Assembly: GCA_001414485.1 (NCBI GenBank)
Contig: LLEY01000113.1
Coordinates: forward strand, 140,314 to 204,313
Direction of reading: 5' to 3'
Length of the DNA: 64,000 nucleotides
From: Calycina herbarum
Lineage: Eukaryota; Ascomycota; Leotiomycetes; Helotiales; Pezizellaceae
Under the pieces are notes generated by a model. That model made no database searches. It saw only the letters and a program-made list of their open reading frames with translations, and was not told where the DNA came from. The position numbers were made by a program, and so were the translations under genes. Of this stretch, positions 44,901 through 56,464 are shown piece after piece. Position 1 is the first letter of the stretch. Every line of letters starts with the position of its first letter.

Positions 44901-46670
44901 GCTGCAGTGAGGAGGATTTTGTTGGGTAAGTCACATAACATTGACGATATCGATTCTGCCGAAGGACGGTATAGCGCAAGACTATAATGTTTTTCGACGA
45001 CTGGTCTGGTCTCCCAGAGGCCCACACCCTGCAGATTGGTCGATTAGCATTAAACTGTGGACGTTTCGAAAAGATTGCAAACCTCGAATGCTCCGAGAAA
45101 AGTGTTAAGCAAAATTGTGAAAAATAGTAGGGCTCCACGACCAAAGAAGCTGTCTGTATCTTCGGACATGTTGTAAAACATACTTCCGAGAATTAAAGAC
45201 AATATCAAGTTTCCAAAAATTGCTGAAAGAGGAGTTTCGAGATCGTTTCGAAGGCGTTGTGCACCTCTTATCATGCACATCTTTATTTGCTCTGAGAAGG
45301 AAATTGTATATGGACCAGATCTTCTGCTTCGAATTGTTAAATCCAGGTCATAACATGATATCGACTGCTCACCTATTTGGTAATGTTGGGCGATCGCCAG
45401 TTTCAACAGCTTGTATATCAGTCTGATGTAGCCCAAGTGGGAATCTGTCGTTGTACTTCCTAATATCCTCTAGTACTTGACTTCTTTCCATGCTTGCTTT
45501 CCATACGTCTGCAAAGTCCTGGGCGCTTCGAAGGGAGCATGCCTGGCTATTTGGTTGAACAATTCGTGCAATGGGATTTGTGATGGAGGTTAAAAAGTCC
45601 CCTGTGGTCGTTTGTTCAGAACATACAAAGCCCATTTGAACGAAATACTTTTTCGCATCTAAAACTCCCCCGAAGAAAATTTCATGTCCTTCATAGAGCA
45701 AGATAACCTTATCGAATAGCTAAAAGACAGTCAACTTCAATGACTGGCTTCAAACTAAGGATTCAAACTCACATTATACATGTCTTGAGATGCTTGATAT
45801 AGCGTCACCAGAGCTACGGAGCCGCGAAGTCTTGTATGTTGCCTGAGGGTTTTGAGAAACCCCATTGCATTAGCGCTGTCCAGACCCCGCGTACTGTTAT
45901 CCCAACACTGAAAAGAGCTTTCTCCAACCATTATCTCTGCAATGCCAGCTCTTCTACGCTCTCCACCGCTCACCCCGGGAATCAAAACATCGCCAATCTT
46001 GGTGTCTACGATACTGCGGAGTCCGAGGGTAGAAAGAGTTGCGTTCAGCTTCTCTTCAGCATACGCCGTGCGGTTCATGCCTGAGCGAAGAAGTTTATCA
46101 TTCAGCGCTCTCGCCTTTGCGGGTAACATGAGTGTCTGTCCGACTGTGAGATGGGCAATGTGGACGTCGGATTCTGCGTGGTATGTACATTCCCCTCGAA
46201 ATTTTGAGTGCATCGTTAATTTATCAATTCCTGCATTACCACTATCAGAAAAGGCAAGGATATATGAAAGAAGGCACATGAATACCTTGATAATTGAGCC
46301 GACTCTCGTTGCCGACTTCAACCCCTCTTGTTTCACCTGCTATTGTTTTTAGAAAGGTGCTGCAACCACTTCCTGGGCGACCGAGAATCAATAGCATTTC
46401 CCCAGTTTGCAATTCCCCTTCAAAGTCTTTCAGGATACAAAATTTCGATTTGGCTCTTCGAGTAAATAGGGAGATGATGTTTCTAAGTATTGCCCCAGGG
46501 AAGTTGGCGAACGTTTTCTGATAATCGGTTGCTGAACCGTACCCAAACACGCTTAGACTGTGCCAGGAGAGACTCGCGGAGTTGTGGCGAGTATGCGGTG
46601 AATCGTTTCTTTTTCGTAGCCATTCCTCATACTTGAAGTCTTCGGAAAGGGGGTCGACTCGAGACGCCAT
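41989..46670 (-). CDS. PDR-type ABC transporter (ABCG)
   Basis: Ten exons (46286-46670, 45773-46230, 45373-45719, 45083-45323, 44609-45028, 44384-44559, 43986-44337, 42984-43925, 42475-42935, 41989-42397) join into 1396 residues; introns are 46-77 nt and the total is divisible by three. The order is NBD1-TMD1-NBD2-TMD2. NBD1 has the PDR-style Walker A GRPGSGCSTFLKTIAG (Cys in place of Lys), signature VSGGERRRAGIAE and Walker B ending CWDNSTRGLDSANA. NBD2 has canonical GSSGAGKTTLL, the degenerate signature LNVEQRKKVTIGVEL and ILLFLDEPTSGLDSN. Both halves keep the PDR membrane segments, including FCGVLVSPSKLPKFW. Such pumps export drugs, toxins and sometimes endogenous metabolites across the plasma membrane. 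The N-terminus is short for the family. It is the left-hand member of the P450/receptor block. Confidence 0.92.
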
Positions 46671-47336
46671 TGTCTCACTCGGTGCGCTGGAGTGATTGAG
46701 AATTGAATCAACGTGAAAACCCTAATCATTTGAGTAGGAAATGCGGGAGACTCAAGAATCAAGCTGGCTTATTTTTCTACGGGGATTTCCGTAGCGGGCG
46801 TTTCATGCAAGACCAATCAAATATATCGCGGCTGTTTGTTGGTAATATTGGCTGCACTGCATGGCACAGGCACATGCACAGGGACGGCTAAAAGGAAGCT
46901 TTCATTTTATTTACGTTAGATTTTTGTTTACGCCCCACCAAGACATATAGGACTCAATCCAGATTTTGTTGCTTAAACTTGTAATCGGTCCATTGCCAAG
47001 CACAGAAAAGTTCACGACTAAGACAGGAAGCGTTCACATAGTGTTGGACTTTGAAAGTGCCTAGGACTAACAACTTCATGATTCATGGTGCATTGGTGCA
47101 GTTGTAAATTGAACATGCGTTAGGAGAACGAACATTTTATATTACACAGTGTCCAGGTCCGAAGGGGTCTCTATAGTTGTATACAACAAGACCATGTTTC
47201 AAACAGCTTGTCGGGTTTTCCTCTCCTGAATCAAATCAAACATTTTCACCTGAATATTGCTTTTGATGACCCCGGCTTTCCCCTCGTTCAGATTCCTGAA
47301 TTATTTAGTTTCTAAAAGGCCTAATTGGGATGGAGG
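46671..47336. other. Intergenic region
   Basis: Promoter side of the ABC transporter and 3' flank of the rhodopsin-domain gene. No gene is seen. Confidence 0.45.
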
Positions 47337-48718
47337 TTATAATTTTAAACTCACCGCAATATTAGGCAAACCCGCTGCGTTACGAAGATACATTTGATAA
47401 TCTCTCCTCGGATCATCGGAAACTGTTTCGTCGATTCCGAAGGTGTTTGTGACTAAAACCGTGGACTCGCCAGCTTCACGATTGTTTCGTCTGATGAATG
47501 TTCGGAGACCAGACATCAAAGCTCCAGGTGGTTTGGGTAGGGCGTCGTTGTGAAGTTCGTTCCAGTTGCTATCTTCGGAATGCTTGGGAGGCTTTTTCCA
47601 AAGTGCACGTAGTGAGCTGGATGGACCCTTCGATGTTTTCTTACGGGACGGTTGGGAGCCAATGTTGACGAATATCGTCCTGAAAGGGGTGATAGACGCC
47701 ATGATACAAGCGACGCATCCTTCCGTGTATTGCCAGAAAAGCGACCATGTGTTGTCTATTATTCCATCTCTCTTCATACCCGCAACTCGAATCAGCGCAA
47801 GTATTGCCATTACAAATGATAAGCAGAGAAAGAGACAAAGTGAAACTTTCTGCTTGGTTTTCATTCTACTCTTTCGAAGGAGGAGAATTGGGATGCTCGC
47901 AACTATAATCGTCATGTTAGCTCAACTCAAACATGGAATATGGATGGTAACCTTACTCATTATATCGCTGGCAATATCAAGGACAGATATGAGAACAGTG
48001 AGCCCAATGGTCTTTTTGTAGATGAACTCTGGGTAACATTTGGCTATTAAAGTCGTAAGCCGTTTTGGACCAGATGTGTTTTTACTCCGAAATGGAGAGA
48101 GAACTTCTTACCTCCTTCAGCCCCAAAATAAGGGCATAGAACGAAAGCTTCCGACACCAAGAATCCCCATGCAACAAATGCATAGACGACAACGAACCAG
48201 TAATATCTATCAAGGTGTTTTGAAATTCCCTTGATAAGGCCCCAAAATAGTGCCAAGAATGACCCTTTGACTGCAAAGGTGCAGGTCCAGATCGTGCAGA
48301 GAAAGGCATCGAGGAAGGATATGGATTTAATTAATTGATCAACATCAGTAATGGGTACGATGATTCCAGGGTCCATGGCGATTGCTTCCTGGAGCATTAT
48401 GATGGAGATGTTTTTGAAAAATATCGCAGTCGCAGCGGTGAGGCATATCAAGCCAAACCACACAAATGCATCGTCAAGCTGCAGTCGACGAAACAAAACG
48501 AGCCTTCTTATGGTTCGCAAGATGACTGTAATTGATGCTATACCAAACAGCACACCTGTCACTATCTACCACTAGATCAGTAACGACTCGTCCGCACATG
48601 AGGGGAGAGACTATACTTCTAGATTTAATCGTGGAATACGACCGGAATGATTAATCCGCCTTCGGTTCGCTGGAGTATCGAATCCAATATTGATGTGGGA
48701 CATTAACTGGGACGACAT
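47337..48718 (-). CDS. SAT4/PTH11-type rhodopsin-domain integral membrane protein
   Basis: Modelled exons are 48640-48718, 48112-48555, 47957-48043 and 47337-47902 (391 residues). The first intron allows two donors (GTATTC or GTCGTA). The N-terminus MSSQLMSHINIGFDTPANRR leads into several hydrophobic helices. The family's LQLDDAFVW (the DD motif after TM2), the helix after KGSFLALFWG, KKTIGLTVLISVLDIASDI and IASIPILLLRKSRMKTKQK are all present, and a TEGCVACIMASITPFR block precedes the cytosolic tail. These fungal proteins are receptor-like seven-helix membrane proteins, several linked to surface or metabolite sensing. The frame ends VSLKL at 47337, but a GTGAGT donor just before it could splice to a downstream exon and give another tail. 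Confidence 0.8.
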
Positions 48719-48737
48719 CTTGTCTTCAAAACGAGAA

Positions 48738-49076
48738 TTAAACCCCTTGAAATTCCGATGTCAATAGTCGTGCTTCACGAGCGATGTCGTAAGACTTGAA
48801 AGCTCCAACAAGGAAGGGTAACAAAGGTTGTCCAAAAGGTATTTTGGGGGGAATCCTCGAGGTCTGTTTTTGCGGCGCAGCAGAGGATGCGAGAGGGTTG
48901 CAGCCAACTTTCTGTGGTGGCTTCCCATCATGCATGCAAAGAATGACATACGTTGTTGGTGTCTGGCACTCACCAATCGGTGCATGATTACCACTTAGGA
49001 AACACCTCAGCTTATCTGGAGTAAACATCCTTGCAAATATACTATTTTCTTCAGTAAAAGGTACGGATTTTACCAT
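48738..49076 (-). CDS. Possible small gene, unrecognised
   Basis: A 112-residue frame starting MVKSVPFTEENSIF that fills most of the space between the rhodopsin-domain gene and the P450. It has six cysteines and no signal peptide. It overlaps the expected promoter of the gene starting at 48718, only 20 bp downstream, so it may be a chance frame. Confidence 0.25.
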   Translation of the reverse strand: MVKSVPFTEENSIFARMFTPDKLRCFLSGNHAPIGECQTPTTYVILCMHDGKPPQKVGCNPLASSAAPQKQTSRIPPKIPFGQPLLPFLVGAFKSYDIAREARLLTSEFQGV

Positions 49077-49185
49077 GTGTTTAGCGAGTTATCATATATT
49101 ATGTTTTGCCACAAGATAAATACAAGATATACTCAGATTCTTTGCCGTCAAATCCATCAAATCATTCCTATTACCACCATCGAAC

Positions 49186-51079
49186 ATGACAACGTCGAAG
49201 TTTTTCACGTCTCTTGGCGTGGGAGACTTAAAGATCGACTATTTTGAAGGCCTTTTTATTCTAGCTCTGCTTGTATGCTTTTTCACTTATACCATTACTC
49301 GAGCAATGTGGGAGATTAAAGTTCGAGAATACAGTTTCTTAGATCCAAAGGTTCCCCCAACAATTCCTTATGTTTTGCCTTTTCTGGGAAGCTTTCTCAG
49401 TCTAGCACTCAATCCCAAAAGGTTTTTCCACGAGTCAACGTGAGTAGATGTTTTCTTCAAACTCCACAGAATCTTCAAAGTCCATATTCTAAACGAAATT
49501 TGCAGTTGGGCACTCAAAACTCCAAATCCTTTTGGCTTCCGGTTGTTTACATCCAAGTTATTCGTACTCCAGGGCGCTCACAACATAGCTGCATTTTGGA
49601 AGATGGATTCAAAGATGATTGGAATGACGGCACAAATATTCTGCCTCAAGTATCTGTTCGGCATGCCTGATGTTGCCCTGAAAATGTATATAGCCGATGA
49701 TTCTGGATTTCAATACAAGCCCGCCCCCGAAAGTCAAGTCCGCTTTGAGGATCGAGTTGACTACCACACTCACGTCTCTTTGCTTGCTTTCACGAGTGGC
49801 AAGCACTTCTCCGGGTTTTATCGTCGATGGTACAAAAGCTTTTCTGCACGCCTCCGAAATCTCCATGTTACAGACGACTGGATTGAGTACCCAGACCTAC
49901 TAAGCTTCTTTGAACGAGATTTTGCTTTAGCAGTTGTCGAGGCAACATGCGGACCCATTCTCGAGCAACAAAATACAAATTTGGCAGAAGATCTTGCTCG
50001 TTACGCACGATATAGTCCTTCATTGTCCAAAGGCCTACCTCGATTTCTGGCTCCGAAGGCATACGCGATTCGCGACAAACTTTTCACCAATGTCAAAAAC
50101 TGGCACAATTTTGCAAGAGAACACTTCCACCCAAGCAGTGTCGAGAATGATGGTGATGCAGATCCATTTTGGGGTTCGGAATTTATGCGCTCGAGACAAA
50201 AAATGTTTGAAGGATTTAGTGGCTTTGATGAAAATGCTGCAGCAGCTTCGGACTTGGGATTTATCTGGGCGTGAGGACTTTGTTTTCATCCCCACTCACC
50301 ATCGAATCAAGCTTGAGACATATTGCTAACTCAGAAACAGTCTCACGTACAATATTGTTCCTACAATGATGTGGGTCATTCTGCATATTCACAAAAATCC
50401 AACATTGCGATCGAGTATAAGAGCCGAGTTCGAAGACGCAGGCCTGCAGAAGCACATCCGAGAAGACGAAGTCAAAACACTCATCACTCTACCCCGGCTC
50501 CAGGGTGTTTACGCAGAATGTCTCCGTCTTTATGACCAGGGTTTTCTCCCGCGCCAGACAACTCGGGAAATCCAAGTGAACGGATGGAAATTTCCTAAAA
50601 ATAGCACCATCATCGTCTCAACAGATGTAGCCCAGTTGGACAAAAAAGCCTGGAATTCCGGTTTGAACAATGAGTACCCTGTCGAACAGTTCTGGGCAGA
50701 GCGGTTTTTATTGCTCCCCAATGACCCGGACTCTGGGCCAATAAACAAAAGCTCGATTATCCAAGCCGGTCGTAATGGGGATGACCCAGACGAGGCCTTG
50801 AAACGTGACGGTACTCCTTCGCGTCCTATCTTTTGTGAGAGCAGAACGGCGGGATATTGGATTCCGTACGGCGGGGGGTCTCGAATTTGTCCCGGAAGGC
50901 ATTTTGCTAAGCGTTCGATTATGGCAGCTACGGTTATGTTGACCTCAACTGTAGACATCGATATCTTGGCGACTGAGAAGGAGATGAAGTTGGATAGTGT
51001 AGGATACGGCTTGGCTGTGCAGCGTCCTGTTGGGAAGATCCCATACAGAATCAGACGATGGAAGAGGGGTATAGACTAG
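49186..51079 (+). CDS. Cytochrome P450 (CYP7/CYP8-like clan), first of three
   Basis: Exons 49186-49439, 49506-50270 and 50341-51079 give 585 residues with the frame preserved. Residues about 19-40 form an N-terminal membrane anchor (GLFILALLVCFFTYTI) followed by a Pro-rich hinge (KVPPTIPYVLPFLG). The haem-binding loop is PYGGGSRICPGRHFAK, with Cys as the thiolate ligand, and the K-helix ExxR is AECLRL. The I-helix is unusual, reading LTYNIVPTMMW, so the A/G-G-x-D/E-T-T motif is missing, as in the prostacyclin-synthase/CYP7/CYP8-like fungal P450s. The substrate is unknown. It shares layout with the P450 at 57218. Divergent from the rhodopsin-domain gene. Confidence 0.88.
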
Positions 51080-51270
51080 GCTTACTTTCAGCCTATTTGC
51101 AAAAGATACCTCTGTACGGATCATTCAGTCATTATTTCCGTAACACTTCAATACTGTGCGCTGTGCCTCTTCTTGACTTCGAAACTTGCATTGTTACTTT
51201 TTCTTCACCCCACAATCCCCCAGAAACTTTTATCGCGATAAAGGACACCTTGCATGCATACGATGCACTA

Positions 51271-51359
51271 CTCTCCCCCCCCTAAATAAAATGTAGTGTG
51301 CACAGACATTTAGTATGGCACAGCGGCCGTGCGCTTACATTTTATTTAGGGGGGGAGAG
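51271..51359. mobile_element. 89-bp palindromic MITE
   Basis: The two ends are near-perfect inverted repeats of about 25 bases (CTCTCCCCCCCC then TAAATAAAATG, and the complement). They are separated by about 40 bases and flanked by TA on each side. It lies about 190 bp past the P450 stop. Two of the most conspicuous homopolymer runs of the window are its C and G runs. Confidence 0.65.
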
Positions 51360-51371
51360 TACCGTGAATCG

Positions 51372-51554
51372 ACCTTAACGCGTGTCCCACTTTTTTCTTA
51401 TCTTGATCTCGTTGGCGAAACAGGTTTTTTAGCCACTTAGGGAACAGCTTTTTGTGGAATTCCGAGCGAAAAGCTGCGCAGTGCGAGGCTTTGTCGGAGT
51501 CGTTTTGGTGAGGAAACTAGGCTCCACCAGGAAAAGAGGGGCACGCGTTAAGGT
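51372..51554. repeat. Inverted-repeat-bounded 183-bp segment
   Basis: Left end ACCTTAACGCGTGTCCC and right end complement match at 16 of 17 bases. The inside has no frame of interest. It resembles a second small MITE, adjacent to the palindrome at 51271, but no target duplication is visible. Confidence 0.5.
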
Positions 51555-51901
51555 AAATTTACTAGGTAAACCATCACTGGCGTGGAATTGGCAGTAACTA
51601 GATTCCCTGTCTCTCATTAATTGAGAGGGATGATGGTTTCGAGAAAGATAAGCCCTGCAAATGCCCTGGAAACCCCACGAAAACCTGGTTTTTGGCTTGA
51701 ATTCCCTTGTTTTTAAGGACATTTTTCGATTGGATTTTGACCCTGGTATTTCATTTCGCTACAGCTGTTCGGTCGGATACGTTGTATGGTGTGTAAAGTA
51801 CGAAGTATGCACGCATGTTTCATCGAACATGCTGTACAACGTCGGAAAGGGTGGTACTGCAGTGATTGATTGTGAAGGTGATATCCTGGGGAAATAATTG
51901 G

Positions 51902-52153
51902 CGAGATTTCTGCAAAGAACTGTAATTGCCCACCATCTACCCACCTGCCAAGTCACCTTTTCACCGAAGATCTAAATCAGGAAGAGTATGAAGAAGGATC
52001 TTGAGAGGCTGAGGCTATCCTTGGGGTCGAGATTTCTGCAAAGAACTGCAGTTGCCCACCATCTACCCTATCTGCCAAGTCACCTTTTCACCGAATATCT
52101 AAATCAGGAAGAGTATGAAAAACACCTTAAGAGGCCAAGGCCTTAGGCTAATC
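51902..52153. repeat. Two-copy 126-bp tandem repeat
   Basis: The segment beginning CGAGATTTCTGCAAAGAACT at 51902 is repeated from 52028 with a period of 126 bases and roughly 85-90% identity. The copies drift most towards their ends. It is non-coding and lies past the 3' end of the middle P450. Confidence 0.8.
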
Positions 52154-52421
52154 ATTTTTATAGTACCGACTGTCGAACTTTCCCAAACACCTTAATTAAT
52201 AGGCTCAAAATGATTTACATAAAATGCTCTAGGAAGTTGGAACAACGAGGGCTGAGTAGGCAAGTACGAACCCGTTGTATTTAATGACACTTTTGATGTC
52301 TATCGCGAGGCAAGTTAGGCTCAAGAGAACTTTCAAAATATATTAAATACATGTTGGTGGAGAAAACAGATCAACCTCTACCTAAGAACTTTCCCTGTGC
52401 AACCCTTTCTCGCGAACATGC

Positions 52422-54291
52422 TCACTGCCGCAAGAAGACTCGACAGGGCAAATTATCAGCCGGGTGAGCTCCACCTGACTCGAATTGATATGCCCTTTCT
52501 CCATCAACTGTTACCATACTCTTGCGAGGATATAGCTTGTCAAATTCTTCATATGCATCCTTGATATCGAACTCCCTCGCGGTAAGTGCCAAAATCACTT
52601 TAAGCTCACTCATGACCAGTGTCTGGCCTATGCAATTCCTTGGTCCAAATTCAAATGGCCTCCAAGCGAACTTTATGGGATACATCGGATCACCCGGTTC
52701 AGTCATCCAACGATCTGGTATAAACTCGTCCGGCTTGGGCCAATATTTAGGATTTCTTTGAATCCCTTGGTGAATAATCCACACCATTGCATTTCCAGTT
52801 GGATATCTGTTGCCTTCATCGTCTGTGATATCGACGCCATCGACACCTTGCCGGGCACCGGAAGCAGGTGGAAACAGTCTCATAGCTTCTTTGATTACCG
52901 AAGTTGTATAAAAAAGTTCATTGAGAGTTTGCGGGTTGTCTGAAATAACATTGGCCGCAGCAGTCGGGTCCTTTCCAAGAACAAGGTCGTGCTCCTCGCG
53001 GAGTTTTCTGAGGGTTTCGGGGTTCTTGTTCAAGAGATAGAATGCGTGGCAAAGACTGCTACTTGTTGTATCGTGACCAGCAAATAAGAAGGTCCGTATC
53101 TGGTACGTGGCATATAACTTGAAGGTCTCATCAAGTGAGGCGGGAAGTTTCTTCGTACCTCCCGTTTGCTTCAGATATCCGTCTAGAACCAGGCCGATGA
53201 CGGATTTGCTATCACCTCTGTCTTTAGAGTTCAGATTGGCCTTGTAGGTTTCGTATCTCAATTCTAATTCTTTGCCCACATAACTATTCATTCGCCTAGA
53301 GTTTCGCCACTGTGCGAACAAACGGGGTGGGTAATATCGAACGAAAGGGTTGATTGTAGCGTCCCCAAGGTGCCACCGAAGTTGATCCAAAAGCGCGACT
53401 GCCAGTGGGTTTTTGGTCTTCTTAGAGTTTAAATTGCTCTCGCTATATGAGATTAGTGATAAAATTCTTAATAAGGCTGACGATACATACAGAACAAGAG
53501 CCCCTATCATATCCATAGTGAACCACAATGTCTCCTCATCTAGTCGAAACATTTTTCCCTCGTCCGCATGCTCAAACAATAAATTCCTATATGCCAGGGC
53601 TTCTTGTACAATTGTCGGAACGAGTTTGACGATGTGCGCTTGGCTAAAACCCGGGTTGAAAATCCCACGCCAGGATTTCCATTCATCTTCCTCCATCGTG
53701 AAGAGATTGGGTCCCCCAGCGATTGGCTTGAACCAACGAACCAAGGAGTTGGGTTTCTTAGGAGCTGTCGCGGTCTTTTGAGCTGCATCAACTGCCGCAT
53801 TGAGTGATGTGCACACTAGAAGGGGCCCGAAGAATGGCCACATATCAAGATAGTAAACTCCATTCGAGAACTGGTCCTTGGCGATTTGTCCGAACGAATA
53901 TGCGGGATGTGCGTCGGGGGGAAGTTTATCGATGTAAGCTTTCATCATGAGCAAATGTCCAAATATGGGATTATGCTTTGGCATAGGCTAGCTTTCATCA
54001 GTAAGAAGCTCGAATATATTCAAGGAGAACACATACCAATTCCTGCTTTCGTAATTCAACGAATACTCGACGAGCCTTCCAGGATTTTACCACTACATTG
54101 ACGATCCATACTGTAGCCAAAGTCCAAAGGACAGGAGAAATTATTCTTGATGATAGGGCGAATTGGAAGCTCATCATTAACTGATCGCCCGTAAACGTTC
54201 GTTGACTGGAAACACTGTTTTTTTCCTGTTGGAGAGGTTGATCTGTTGGTCTGTTGGTGATATTGTTTTTGAGCCGATATTTAGCCGTCAT
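52422..54291 (-). CDS. Cytochrome P450 (class with AGHDTT I-helix), second of three
   Basis: Exons 54037-54291, 53491-53987 and 52422-53442 give 590 residues. The N-terminus has a hydrophobic anchor (ISPVLWTLATVWIVNVVV), then the P450 entry motif LPMPKHNPIFGHLL. The I-helix is canonical (TFLFAGHDTTSSSL), the ExxR is KEAMRLFPPAS and the haem loop is PFEFGPRNCIGQTLV with Cys as ligand. This places it among broad-range fungal fatty-acid or sterigmatocystin-type P450s rather than with its two neighbours. The second intron (53443-53490) is 48 nt and contains no in-frame stop, so retention would insert 16 residues; its GTATGT donor, CACTAAT branch and ATATAG end mark it as an intron. The substrate is unknown. 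Confidence 0.88.
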
Positions 54292-54641
54292 GCGAATATC
54301 ATTCGCTGGCTAAATATAATGTGACTGATAGCACTTGCATATGCAGCCCGCCCCATCATGACAGACGAAACAATACTTTCCCAAGAATGTGTATTTTTAC
54401 CGTGTAAGATACCACCCACCATGGCGAAGATGGAACCAACATACCTCCGTACCTCCATACCGAACCGAGATAATTATTGTATCATTTATGCGGGTGTGTG
54501 GCACACAGATTACGAAATCCAACAGCTGAAGGCTCAGGGCCCAGAACCAAGTTTCTGGCAGTTTTTTTATTTTCCCCTTTCTCAGGTACATCGACCAAAC
54601 CCCACCGATTTTTTCCTTGCAACTCAGATTCATCCTCCGCA

Positions 54642-55360
54642 ATGAAGGCAACTATCATATTAAGTTTGGCGATCTTCAATACTTTAGCACTATGCCAACA
54701 AGTCCCCCCGTGTGCGGTAGGAAACTTCATCAATTCAGATTCTCGGCTTTTTTGCTGACAGTAGACTTCAGCAATCTTGTGTTCTAAACGCGAGCCTTCC
54801 CAAGGAATGTAGTGCTTCAGATTTCGGTTGCATATGTAAAGCCTCATCATATCTTAGTGGTGTTAGCTGCTGTGCATTTGGTAGCTGTCATGGAGCAGAC
54901 TGGGAAGGTAAGTTGGGTAGAGTACTTTTTGAAAAAGCTTCCTAACTATTAACATTATGTAGGCTTCCTTCAATTTGCTGCTGCTTTATGTTCGAAGTAA
55001 GCTCTTTCTTTTCCTTTTTATCATCACTCGATGAACACTTGGCTAACATTGTATCAGTGCCGGAGTTCCAGTCAACACGGCAACGACACCTTCATGCCCT
55101 GGCGCAACTGGTTCGACCGCCGCGTCACCAACGGGAGTTACAGCTCAAGTCACCTCCACGGGTTCGGCTGGTAAGATTACAAGTTTTGATTGTGCGACCA
55201 AGATTATTTCTAACCGAATAATTCAGCCCCAAGTCCTACAGTTACGGCAACCAAGTCTTCGGCTGATTCAATAAGGAGGAATTACATTAGCTTGACTTCC
55301 CTTGTGGGAAGCGTTGCTGCATACGCAATTCCAATGCTGGTCTTTGCGAGTACATCGTAA
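54642..55360 (+). CDS. CFEM-domain GPI-anchored secreted protein
   Basis: Five exons (54642-54716, 54772-54907, 54963-54996, 55058-55170, 55227-55360) give 163 residues; no single frame shows the gene. The signal peptide is MKATIILSLAIFNTLALC. The CFEM domain follows with its cysteine order: VPPCAQSC, LPKEC, DFGCIC, GVSCCAFGSC and AAALC. A Ser/Thr-rich linker and a C-terminal hydrophobic segment (VGSVAAYAIPMLVFASTS) complete the pattern of GPI-anchored CFEM proteins, which sit in the fungal wall or plasma membrane and act in haem binding, adhesion or host interaction. All introns are 55-61 nt with GT-AG ends. The start is the first ATG. It is divergent from the P450 at 54291, 350 bp away. I consider the call strong. 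Confidence 0.85.
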
Positions 55361-56164
55361 TGAATGAAACCTAGCTGTTGCAATGGTTTTCGCGGGAAAA
55401 TATGGGTTCTTTTGATCATGGGGCCTTTCCGAGGCAGAAAACACAGTTGCTATCATTTTTGTCACAATGTAAACATAATTTTCGGCGAAGCGATAAATGC
55501 TATGTACTGTAGAAGTTATCAATACCAGCCCTTCTATTTTTCAGGTACCGAACGGTGAGGAGGCCAACCTTCCGCAGCCTGCATGAGAACATGACATACA
55601 TTTATTTAGACCATTATCCCCTGGACGAATATGCACTCCCTTCTACGTCTACGGAAATGACTCCTTCCGGGATATTAATCTGCATTCGCCTTGAATGGTT
55701 CACACCATCGATAGACAAGAGCTGGAACCGGTTTGGCAGTACCCCTAGACCCTCTCACACCCCAACCGCTTCGCCACACTCGCTTTTACGAGGTGTGTCG
55801 TGCAGCAGTGCCAACTGCAAGAAGACTGATAATCATCCTTGAACCTTGAAATTCGATATGTTGTCGTACAAGAAGGATGAAAGATAAAACATTTGTTCTG
55901 CTTATAGTTATAGCAGCCATGTTGTGATGCCACATTGACAATTGCCGCTGCGATTCGTTTGCTTTCTTACGTTATTATTCACGGATCTCATCCAAAAAAC
56001 CCGCAAGTGGATTTGCTCTTTCTGGAGTAGTTTATTGGAGCGCTTTCCCTTCAATTGTCCGCGCTTTGTCATAGCTTCAAACTTCACTTGGTAACTATTA
56101 TCATACCAATGGTATCGAGTTCAAGACCACTAAGAGATACATAGTCACCTCAAACACCTTCATT
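55361..56164. other. Intergenic region
   Basis: No supported gene. Short frames occur on both strands without family features. Confidence 0.4.
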
Positions 56165-56464
56165 ATGCTGACTGTCATATACGAGCTGGGAGATATGGCC
56201 AAACATTTCTCTCAGCCGCTGTTTACATGTCTTCTATTCATTCAGCCAAGCATTGTTCAACCGTTTGTTTCAATGCTCGGTCGAATACTTTTATTTTGTA
56301 CGATATTCGGATCCCCCTTAATACTACCATACATCCTTAACCACGTCATTTTGCCGGGAGATTTTGAGGAAATTAGAAATGAGGACATGGAAGGGTATAG
56401 CGAAGAAGAGTTCTTCAATGCAATCTTGCAAGCAAGATCTGGAAAGTGGCAGAGGGTCTTGTAG
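56165..56464 (+). CDS. Small predicted membrane protein
   Basis: A 99-residue frame. A hydrophobic region at about residues 18-62 (CLLFIQPSIVQPF, then LLFCTIFGSPLILPYIL) could cross the membrane twice and is followed by an acidic tail (EEIRNEDMEGYSEEEFF). No family is recognised. Plausible but unproven; an upstream exon is possible. Confidence 0.35.
   Translation: MLTVIYELGDMAKHFSQPLFTCLLFIQPSIVQPFVSMLGRILLFCTIFGSPLILPYILNHVILPGDFEEIRNEDMEGYSEEEFFNAILQARSGKWQRVL

Noticed and set aside
54358..54645. 95-residue plus-strand frame overlapping the CFEM gene start
   Set aside because: No signal peptide or domain; it ends next to the CFEM ATG and is explained as leader.
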